From: Chitinophaga rhizophila
GTDB taxonomy: Bacteria; Bacteroidota; Bacteroidia; Chitinophagales; Chitinophagaceae
Assembly (NCBI RefSeq): GCF_019492185.1
Contig: NZ_JAICCF010000003.1
Coordinates: 124,001 to 188,000, forward strand
Length of the DNA: 64,000 bases
Direction of reading: 5' to 3'
The translations under genes and the position numbers were made by a program. Below are positions 52,401 to 59,140 of the stretch, piece by piece. Under the pieces are notes generated by a model, which was given only the letters and a program-made list of their open reading frames with translations, was not told the origin of the DNA and did no database searches. How positions within the stretch are numbered: position 1 is the first letter of the stretch; the number at the start of each line of letters is the position of its first letter.

Positions 52401-53513
52401 GGCCCGTTTGACGTAATACTGATCACATACGGCATATTACAGTCTGAAGGTAAGCTGCTGGCAGGTATACCCTGGCATACAGTTGTACTGGATGAAGCGC
52501 ATACCATTAAAAATTATCAGACAAAAACATCCAAAGCGGCTATGTCTTTACAGGCCGATTTCAGGCTGATACTGACGGGTACTCCGGTACAAAATCATCT
52601 GACAGAGATCTGGAACCTGTTCAATTTCATCAATCCAGGCTTGCTGGGCAACCTGCCTTATTTCAACAAGCAATTTACCACACCTGTCATCTACAATGCA
52701 GAAAGCAGTGTTACAAAACACCTGCGTAAGTTGATCAGCCCATTCATGCTGCGCCGTACGAAAACCGCAGTGTTGGATGAATTGCCTGAAAAAACAGAGA
52801 TTGTAAAAATGATATCTCTTTCTCCGGATGAAGCCTCCTTCTATGAAGCTTTACGCCTGAAGGCTGTCGAGAATATCAAAAAGTATAGTCAGGATAAGAA
52901 TAGTAAGCATAATCTGAATACGCTCACGGAAATAGGGAAGTTGCGCATGGCTGCCTGTAATACTCAGATGATAGACCCTGAGATACGGATACCATCTTCT
53001 AAACTGGCAGTATTCCTCGAAATTGTACGGGAACTTATCGACAACAATCACCGTGCGCTTGTATTCAGCCAATATGTACGGCACCTGGACCTGGTAAGGA
53101 CTGCGCTCGATGAGATGAACGTGTCCTACTGCTACCTGGATGGCAGTACACCTATTCCGGTAAGAGAAAAGGTAGTACAGCAGTTCCAGTCAGGCGCCGG
53201 CTCATTATTCCTTATCAGCCTGAAAGCCGGTGGTACAGGGCTGAACCTCACCGCGGCGGATTATGTAATACATCTTGATCCCTGGTGGAACCCGGCAGTA
53301 GAGGAACAGGCGTCTGACAGGGCTTATCGTATCGGACAAACCAGGCCGGTAACCATCTATAGACTGGTCACAAAACATACGATAGAAGAGAAAATTATTG
53401 CCCTGCACAATAGTAAAAGAGACCTGGCTGACAGGCTGCTGGAAGGGACAGATATCAGCGGGAAATTATCTACTGAGGAGCTACTGTCACTTATTTCAAG
53501 GGCAGATAAATAA
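49449..53513 (+). CDS. SNF2-family helicase-like ATPase with long N-terminal extension
   Basis: A 1354-residue DNA/nucleoprotein-remodelling ATPase. The catalytic part is C-terminal: Walker A DDMGLGKTVQA (about 921-931), DEAH box in VLDEAHTIKN (about 1012-1021), SNF2 motif III LTGTPVQNHLTEIWNL, then helicase-C with LISLKAGGTGLNLTAAD and motif VI DPWWNPAVEEQASDRAYRIGQ (about 1277-1297). The first about 850 residues are unassigned, mostly helical up to about 450 and beta-rich after, and contain no SWIM zinc motif that I can see. Co-transcribed with a lone receiver, so the ATPase may be under two-component control. Confidence 0.93.
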   Translation: MVNHSFYTEQYYSLDADTRIVTDVLSIYLYPLERYTFIDAVNRVQEMPQDRILDILELLKEKGLGYYNPAGNYALIPELGFLLFPVNIRKPVYLRLLDHAKPYSFYSTSARLQELQQLLTAFFTGDRSLLLQPVRKISFELAEYFPYLCYLLYYPEYEGLVQLFDTDSVISIYHAAVKQHLLAMSAPEALQALQLRVASLIKTDPATLAQAEVTLHTGNIREEITGTDAIYAQAVIHLYEGAPAKALTTFEQGIKQQRQQDKKHTIPTSPLFAFLYAYTLTVSPEEKSYPVINKVVAAYDKKLFQDITPAIALLHFHNGRKEKAEHILQILLETTSRQPEKYLLSFLSLICLQLFYPKSKLLKNYAPFLKVVLHHGIQRRYRLLTYELLYLFRDQAYLNNEKTFRELSAYISKEPVFARTQPVPDWERLLNVLILPETLKPQKEKVPVITRLAYLVDIIKSEIVPVVQSQSDTGWSRGRTVELRKLKDAQIENMTDQDIRIGGCVVKESYHTYGTETYAFGENVWHELSGHPYIFMMDSPEIPIEILKGQPELVVNKTGKGYVFSTNIDDYSNETILVKESATRLKVIRLTSQQRSVLLTLRQIETVPAEGKDKLLQALRNIGAHITVHSNLDDTAVLNIRQRAGDARIRVQLQPTGDALKASFFVKPFVNDPPYCKPGEGARHLIGVTNGERCQVTRDLEAEKQHLAQLMIHIQESVVQEIVDDTIIFDDPLDCLHLLEVIQRHPELATAEWPEGQRLQVRTIEHQTQLRVNIRKVDGKWFAANGDLRVDETTVLSLKDLLDAVKNSHSRFITIGKGEYLSLTGKLYRQLNELATVAIEEQQQLRIQPLAAHMLDELLEYAGSVEADEHWKALRARQAAAATIHADIPATLQTQLRPYQEEGFRWMVRLAAWGAGACLADDMGLGKTVQAIALLLHRAQEGPALVVCPASVLPNWTNELYKFAPSLQVRQISNTKRHTMLKTAGPFDVILITYGILQSEGKLLAGIPWHTVVLDEAHTIKNYQTKTSKAAMSLQADFRLILTGTPVQNHLTEIWNLFNFINPGLLGNLPYFNKQFTTPVIYNAESSVTKHLRKLISPFMLRRTKTAVLDELPEKTEIVKMISLSPDEASFYEALRLKAVENIKKYSQDKNSKHNLNTLTEIGKLRMAACNTQMIDPEIRIPSSKLAVFLEIVRELIDNNHRALVFSQYVRHLDLVRTALDEMNVSYCYLDGSTPIPVREKVVQQFQSGAGSLFLISLKAGGTGLNLTAADYVIHLDPWWNPAVEEQASDRAYRIGQTRPVTIYRLVTKHTIEEKIIALHNSKRDLADRLLEGTDISGKLSTEELLSLISRADK

Positions 53514-53840
53514 TCATTTCAGGCTGTATATCCACAGCAATACTGATAGTTATGCTGCAGGCTGGCATCCTTGCTTCAAATGTGACAACGCATTTTTCAT
53601 CATTTTAATATTAATTATTTTAAAAAGAGAAGAAATAATTACCTGATATCAAAATTTGATTATCTTTAGCGTGTACTATTATCCTATGAAACACTTTTCT
53701 ACTTCGGCTCGGATCCCGCTATAGCGAGGCATTTGAGCCGAAGCATTGCTCTCCCCAAATCTTACTTTTTTACTATCCTTTGAAACGCCTGCTTTCATAA
53801 AAAAGGCAGCGGGAAAACTGTGTTTTCTTCTCACTGATTT
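53514..53840. other. Gene-free interval before the 121-bp array, with a nested hairpin
   Basis: No gene supported. A 9-bp stem (53702-53710 with 53735-53743) encloses the self-complementary CGCTATAGCG (53717-53726). A 12-codon frame MKHFSTSARIPL (53686-53724) overlaps its 5' arm, after an ATP-rich AT tract. There is no clear promoter. Confidence 0.5.
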
Positions 53841-54321
53841 GTCCATTTATTCCCCGGATAATACACCCACCATCCGAGGTAATCTTTCACAAATTGAAAA
53901 AAAGCCGATAGCTACAAAATCGTTTCCCGGAGTTTCGATTAGCAGTCTGCTGTCAGGTTTTGCCCATTTCTTCCCCGGATAATACACCCACTATCCGAGG
54001 TAATCTTTCACAAATTGACAAAAATCCGATAGCTACAAAATCGTTTCCCGGAGTTTCGGTTAGCAGTCTGCTGTCAGGTTTTGCCCATTTCTTCCCCGGA
54101 TAATACCCCCACCATCCGAGGGAATCTTTCACAAATTGAAAAAAAGCCGATAGCTACAAAATCGTTTCCTGGAGTTCCTGTTAGCAGCCAGCTGTCAGGT
54201 TTTGCCCATTTTTTCCCAGGATAATACACCCACCATCCGAGGCAATCTTTCACAAATTGAAAAAAAGCCGATAGCTACAAAATCGGTTCCCGGAGTTTCG
54301 GTTAACAGTCTGCTGTCAGGT
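53841..54321. repeat. Tandem array, four copies of a 121-bp unit
   Basis: Copies start at 53841, 53962, 54083 and 54204, each exactly 121 bp, about 95 percent identical by eye. Each unit carries four short dyads: CGGAT/ATCCG (12-nt loop), TTTCA/TGAAA (5-nt loop), CGAT/ATCG (9-nt loop) and AGCAG-T-CTGCT. 121 is not a multiple of 3 and all frames are stopped, so the array is non-coding. It lies between the SNF2 gene and the DUF1905 gene, both on the plus strand. Confidence 0.93.
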
Positions 54322-54349
54322 AAGGCTTCAATATTCATATTGTAGGTAT

Positions 54350-54420
54350 ATCAATAGGTCACTTAAAGGGCACCTCAATATCCCCGGGATATTGAAGTGC
54401 CCTTTAAGTGACCTATTGGT
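54350..54420. terminator. Near-perfect 34-bp hairpin after the 121-bp array
   Basis: Arms 54350-54383 and 54387-54420 pair over 34 positions with one C-A mismatch and one wobble, around a 3-nt loop. No T tract on either side. It could be a terminator for array transcription, an mRNA-protecting end, or a mobile-repeat relic. Confidence 0.6.
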
Positions 54421-54421
54421 G

Positions 54422-54647
54422 ACGGGATGAAATGAAATATTAAGCGATATTTAGCAGGGAAATGTGCCTATGTCATGCAAAAAATCATCATTTATTCTAC
54501 CACATGACCTCATTTTACCTGAATGATAAGATGGAAAATGCCAATTAACCCTGGTTTAAGGTTATATTTGGGTCCGGTGGATGGATAGCTTTTACCGGCT
54601 CCATACATTTTCTTGATAGCATGGTGGCCTAAGAAAACGGAAAAAGT
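54422..54647. other. Leader interval of the DUF1905 gene
   Basis: No gene. Contains TATATTTG (54563-54570), a TAnnTTTG match that is the likely -7 element for the gene at 54648. Confidence 0.45.
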
Positions 54648-55127
54648 ATGTCAGTAAAGGTGACTTTTGATGCGGTGATAATGCAACATAACGGCATGAA
54701 TGCAGGTTATGTAGTGTTTCCTTATGACGTACAGGAGCTGTTTGGAGTAAAGGGCCAGGTCAAAGTGAAAGCACTGATTGATGGGAAAGTTTCCTACCGG
54801 GGCAGTCTGGCCCGGATGTCTATGCCCTGCCATACCCTGGGTATTACGCAGGCGGTCAGGAAAGAACTGGGGAAAGATTTGGGTGATACTATCCATATTG
54901 AACTTGAACAGGATCTTACACCACGGGAAGTACCCTTAACAGATGAGGTAATTGCTTTATTTATCCAATATCCGGAAGCAGAGAATTTTTATAATAAATT
55001 ATCCTATACTGATAAGAAAGAGTACATGGTCTGGATCACTTCTGCAAAAAAAGAGGAGACCAAGCAAAACAGACTTAAACTCATGATAGAGAAGCTGCTA
55101 GGCGGCAAGAAAGTGACGGAGAAATAA
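54648..55127 (+). CDS. DUF1905 / YdeI-OmdA family protein
   Basis: A 159-residue cytosolic protein. Residues 1-90 form the DUF1905 beta-barrel (VTFDAVIMQHNGMNAGYVVFP, then GSLARMSMPCHTLGITQAVRKELG), and the remainder is the helical YdeI/OmdA domain (ALFIQYPEAENFYNKLSYTDKKEYMVWI). The family is annotated as bacteriocin-protection-like, but no mechanism is established. It has a possible own promoter (54563-54570) and stands 52 bp before the PAS kinase gene. Confidence 0.88.
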   Translation: MSVKVTFDAVIMQHNGMNAGYVVFPYDVQELFGVKGQVKVKALIDGKVSYRGSLARMSMPCHTLGITQAVRKELGKDLGDTIHIELEQDLTPREVPLTDEVIALFIQYPEAENFYNKLSYTDKKEYMVWITSAKKEETKQNRLKLMIEKLLGGKKVTEK

Positions 55128-55179
55128 TTATTCAGTAGCATTTTTTTAACTTGTACCTTCACAGGACTGCCAGTGAATC

Positions 55180-57969
55180 ATGAGTGAAATTACAAAACCC
55201 AATCCTTCTATCCCGCGGGACCAGGAACTTCAGATAAGATTTGCATTACATGCCGCCGGGATCGGCACATGGGATGTAGATATGAGCAGCAGGCAGGTAA
55301 TACTGGATGAACGTTGCACAGCACTATTCAGACTGGATGCAAAAGAAGTACCTACCTTTGAAAACATCTTTCAGCATATCCATCATGCTGACCAGGGCGC
55401 CATCCTGCAGGCAGTAAGACAGGCATTACAACCTGACTCAGATCCTCAGTTCAGTGTTATTTTCAGATGTATTACCGAAGAAGGAAAAGATACCCGCTGG
55501 CTGAATATAAAAGGACAGGCGTATTTTAATAACGAGGGTAAAGCGGTCCGTCTGTCGGGCATCGGGCAGGATATTACCACGGAAATGGCTGCTAACGAGA
55601 AAGCCGAAGCGGCAGAACGGCTCGCTGCACTGGCGATAGAAGGCTCTGACGCGGGTATTTTCACCGTCGATCTCAGCACCGACCACGTTGATTTCTCGGC
55701 CAATCTTCATTACATCATGACTGGTGTGAGAGAAGCGGTTGTCAGAGACAGGAATGCTTTGGTAAGTCATATACACCCTGATGATCTTACCATCAGAACA
55801 CAGGCTTACGCGCTGGCAGCACATACCGGCAGCCTTAATTACGAAGCCCGTTTTATCTGGAACGACGGCTCTGTACATTGGGCAAAGATTCGCGGTAAGT
55901 ATTACTACGATATCAATGGTACACCGGTTTCATTGTCAGGTATATGCCTGGACATTACTGCTCAGAAAGAACAAGACAGACTACTGAAAGAGGTCGAACA
56001 ACGTTTCGCACTTTCTTTTAATAATGCCGCTATTGGCATGGCCTTCATCGACAACCAGGGAAGGTTCAATATGACCAATAAATCGTTTGCCGGCCTGCTG
56101 GGTTGTACCGCAGAAGAATTGAACGGACAACGGTATATTGACATTGTACATACTGAACACCAGGTGGAAAACACGTTGCTGTTTGAAGAACTGATGCAGG
56201 GAAAACGCGATGTATTCAATCAGGTAAAGCGTTACCGGATAAAGGATGGGGCAGAAAGGTGGGTACAGGTGAATACCGCCCGCATTATCAGCCACGACGA
56301 TCACCAGGAGAATATCATGGTGATTGCTTTTGATATCAGCAACGAAGTGGCCGCCCGCCAGGAACAGCAGAAACTACTCACACTGGTCGAAAACAGCAGT
56401 GACCTTATCGCTGTTGCTAACCTGGATGGTACCATTACTTACGTGAATGACGCAGGTATGAAACTGCTGGGCCTCGGACGTAAGACTTCCGCCATTACCC
56501 GCAATATCAGGGATCTGTTTACCCTGGAACACCTTGTACATCTTGAAAAGAATATACTTCCTGCCGTACTGAATGATGGTAAATGGATAGGAAGGCAGTA
56601 TTATTCACAACAGGAAACAGGCGAGCTGGTTCCGTTTCATACCAATGCATTCAGGCTGGATAGCTCCATGCATGGAGAACCGATTGCCTTTGCGTGTGTG
56701 GCCAGAGACCTGAGAGCAGAGCTGGATGTGCAGCAGGCCTTACTGGAAAGTGAATACCGTTTCCGCTCACTGGTAGAGGAAGCGCCGGTAGCTACTGCCC
56801 TTTTTGTGGGCCGGAACCTGGTCATTGAAGTGGCCAATGAACCTATGATTGAGATCTGGGGTAAAGGGCATGCCGTACTTGGAAAAGAACTGGGCGCGGC
56901 TGTGCCGGAACTGAGAGATCAACCCTACCTTCAGCTGCTGGATAAGGTATTTACAACCGGAGTGGCGCATCACGAGAAGGAAGCAGAAGCTATGCTGGTC
57001 ATCAATGGCGTACCCAAGACGTTTTACTTCAACTTTACCTATAAACCTATCATGAATGCTGCCGGTGAAGTCTATGCTATTGTGGATATGGCTATAGATG
57101 TAACCGCACAGGTGATGGCACGTAATAAACTGCTGGAGCACCAGAGCATCCTGGAAATGGAAGTAGCAGAGCGCACAGAAGAACTGGCCGCCTCTAACGA
57201 GGAGCTGGCTGCAATGAACGAAGAGTTGCAGGATGCTAATATGAGCCTGATAAGATCTAATCAGGAACTGGAACAATATGCGTACGTGGCAAGCCATGAC
57301 CTGCAGGAACCTTTACGTAAGATCCGTATCTATGCCGATCTGCTGAACCGTCATGAAGACCTGCCGGCACAGCATCAGAAGCTGATTGAGAAAATTAATC
57401 AGTCGTCAGAACGCATGTCCATGCTGATCAAAGATCTGCTGGACTTCTCCCGTTTGCTGGAGAAAGGTAATATGATGCGGCCGATTGATCTGACATTCGT
57501 GATTCAGAATGTGATCAGTGACTTTGAACTGATCATTGAAGAAAAAGAGGCAGAAGTAATTGTAAGTCAGTTGCCCAATATTCCAGGTATACCACTGCAG
57601 ATCAATCAGCTGTTTTATAACCTGATGAGTAATGCATTGAAATTCACTCAACCCGATGTACGTCCACGTATTGAGATCAGTGCCAGCATGATTACGCGGG
57701 AGGTAGCAGGGAAATATATCGGGAAATCAGATCCATACAAAGATTACTTCCAGATTTCCTTCCGGGATAATGGAATTGGTTTTGAGCAGAAATATGCCGA
57801 CCAGATATTTGAGGTATTCAAGCGCCTGCATAACCGTTCTGTGTACCCGGGTTCAGGTATAGGGCTGGCCCTTTGCAGACGCATAGTTGCTAATCATGCA
57901 GGCCATCTGTATGTGGAGTCTGAAGCAGGTAAGGGAACGACATTCCATATTATCATGGCTGGCTTATAA
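55180..57969 (+). CDS. Multi-PAS sensor histidine kinase, soluble
   Basis: A 929-residue cytosolic kinase with five PAS-type domains in series (about 20-135, 145-260, 270-395, 400-520, 530-655; e.g. FALHAAGIGTWDVDM, FALSFNNAAIGMAFI, FRSLVEEAPVATALF). A coiled coil (ERTEELAASNEELAAMNEE) leads to HisKA with His in YVASHDLQEPLRKIR (about 704) and HATPase (LMSNALKFTQ, about 811; GIGFEQKYADQIFEVFKR). No membrane span, no receiver. Its HisKA/HATPase pair is closely similar to that of the 426-residue hybrid at 41434-42714. Confidence 0.93.
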   Translation: MSEITKPNPSIPRDQELQIRFALHAAGIGTWDVDMSSRQVILDERCTALFRLDAKEVPTFENIFQHIHHADQGAILQAVRQALQPDSDPQFSVIFRCITEEGKDTRWLNIKGQAYFNNEGKAVRLSGIGQDITTEMAANEKAEAAERLAALAIEGSDAGIFTVDLSTDHVDFSANLHYIMTGVREAVVRDRNALVSHIHPDDLTIRTQAYALAAHTGSLNYEARFIWNDGSVHWAKIRGKYYYDINGTPVSLSGICLDITAQKEQDRLLKEVEQRFALSFNNAAIGMAFIDNQGRFNMTNKSFAGLLGCTAEELNGQRYIDIVHTEHQVENTLLFEELMQGKRDVFNQVKRYRIKDGAERWVQVNTARIISHDDHQENIMVIAFDISNEVAARQEQQKLLTLVENSSDLIAVANLDGTITYVNDAGMKLLGLGRKTSAITRNIRDLFTLEHLVHLEKNILPAVLNDGKWIGRQYYSQQETGELVPFHTNAFRLDSSMHGEPIAFACVARDLRAELDVQQALLESEYRFRSLVEEAPVATALFVGRNLVIEVANEPMIEIWGKGHAVLGKELGAAVPELRDQPYLQLLDKVFTTGVAHHEKEAEAMLVINGVPKTFYFNFTYKPIMNAAGEVYAIVDMAIDVTAQVMARNKLLEHQSILEMEVAERTEELAASNEELAAMNEELQDANMSLIRSNQELEQYAYVASHDLQEPLRKIRIYADLLNRHEDLPAQHQKLIEKINQSSERMSMLIKDLLDFSRLLEKGNMMRPIDLTFVIQNVISDFELIIEEKEAEVIVSQLPNIPGIPLQINQLFYNLMSNALKFTQPDVRPRIEISASMITREVAGKYIGKSDPYKDYFQISFRDNGIGFEQKYADQIFEVFKRLHNRSVYPGSGIGLALCRRIVANHAGHLYVESEAGKGTTFHIIMAGL

Positions 57970-57981
57970 AAGAGGAAAGCA

Positions 57982-58013
57982 GGAATCAGGAAGTAGTAAC
58001 ACCGCCTGATTCC
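57982..58013. terminator. Hairpin between the PAS kinase and lyase genes
   Basis: Perfect 9-bp stem (57982-57990 with 58005-58013) between the convergent genes; no T tract. Confidence 0.55.
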
Positions 58014-58023
58014 CGTTCATAGA

Positions 58024-58902
58024 TTAGTTTGTGCTTATCCTGTTCACTCTCAGGTTATCATAGTAAATATAGCCGTCTGTACCTGACTGCCAGTAGGTTT
58101 GACTACCGCCTCGGAAGGTATGAAAGGTAAGTCCTCTGATCAGGCGCTTACTATCATTGGTGGTCCAGCGGATGGGCTGATCCAGTACAACCGTGTTGTC
58201 AATCACATACTGAATGTGCCCGTTGGTATTGCTACCCGTGTTACTTTTCACATACAGGTGAACATGGTAGGTCTGCCCTTTGTTGAGACTGCCTGAAGAA
58301 GGATAGGATTTACCAAAGGTTTCTCCATACTGACCTGACTGATCCTTAAAATACACATATGGCTGGAAGAATACTCTGCCGGCATCTGTCTGATACCACA
58401 TCAGACGGGCAGTACCACCATTGCCATCCCAGCCGGGATCACCACCGGTATTCCCATCACCGATGGAGAAGCCGAAGCCCAGTTTTCCGCCTCTGCTCCA
58501 GTCAAACTGGCTATGGAATCTGACATCATAGTCTACCTCATAGGCAGTACCGTCAGAGATGTCGATGTTGGCGACTACGCCGCCAGCGCCGGATAAGGCA
58601 TTCTTTAAGAGGGTGATACGGAGGTTTCCGTTGGAGATCATAGCCCGGCTGTCTACCCAGCCGGTTACATTACCAAAATCTGTAGCGCCATTATTGGCGG
58701 AGTAGGTAACGCCATGGGCATAATTATCCCAGTTGACGTTCCAGCTATTCAGAATAACGTTGCCCACTGCCTGGGCTTCCAGGCTACTGCCTGCGGCAAG
58801 ACGTTCTTCCTGAATAACACTTTCTTTTGCACATGCAGACAGCAATACGCTAATGGAGAGGGCTGCGGCCCTGGTTACTTTGACAAGGTTTTGTCTGTTC
58901 AT
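58024..58902 (-). CDS. Polysaccharide lyase family 14-like lipoprotein
   Basis: A 292-residue exported protein with lipoprotein signal (lipobox SAC, Cys at about 24). The mature domain resembles the PL14/PL20-type jelly roll: FDWSRGGKLGFGFSIGDG with a GGDPGWDGNGGTARLMWY block, a Gln/Tyr-rich strand, and the C-terminal FHTFRGGSQTYWQ and DGYIYYDNLRV motifs. Family members cleave alginate or glucuronan. The assignment rests on motif resemblance only; catalytic residues were not matched. Confidence 0.6.
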   Translation of the reverse strand: MNRQNLVKVTRAAALSISVLLSACAKESVIQEERLAAGSSLEAQAVGNVILNSWNVNWDNYAHGVTYSANNGATDFGNVTGWVDSRAMISNGNLRITLLKNALSGAGGVVANIDISDGTAYEVDYDVRFHSQFDWSRGGKLGFGFSIGDGNTGGDPGWDGNGGTARLMWYQTDAGRVFFQPYVYFKDQSGQYGETFGKSYPSSGSLNKGQTYHVHLYVKSNTGSNTNGHIQYVIDNTVVLDQPIRWTTNDSKRLIRGLTFHTFRGGSQTYWQSGTDGYIYYDNLRVNRISTN

Positions 58903-59078
58903 TGTAGAATCGGTTTTTTAAGAGGGAGTGAAAAAAGATAACGGGCTTTCTACTAATCAGTTAGAAGATTAGCATACTTAAACAATCGATTGCATCTATA
59001 CTGAAGCAGTTAACGTGGATCCGGACTGTAGGTCTTGACAGGTGTCGGATGAAGGAGCAACTGGTACCATCTGAAAAT

Positions 59079-59115
59079 AAAAAAAGTGGCAGCCTCCTTT
59101 TCGGGAGACTGCCAC
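59079..59115 (-). terminator. Terminator of the BSP-peptidase gene
   Basis: Twelve-base-pair stem with one mismatch (59115-59104 with 59097-59086) followed on the minus strand by T7, 26 bp past the stop codon. Confidence 0.85.
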
Positions 59116-59140
59116 CTGGCATAACAGCCAATAATATGGA

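Noticed and set aside
53841..54321. CRISPR array
   Set aside because: Copies are 121 bp with no unique spacers and no cas genes nearby.
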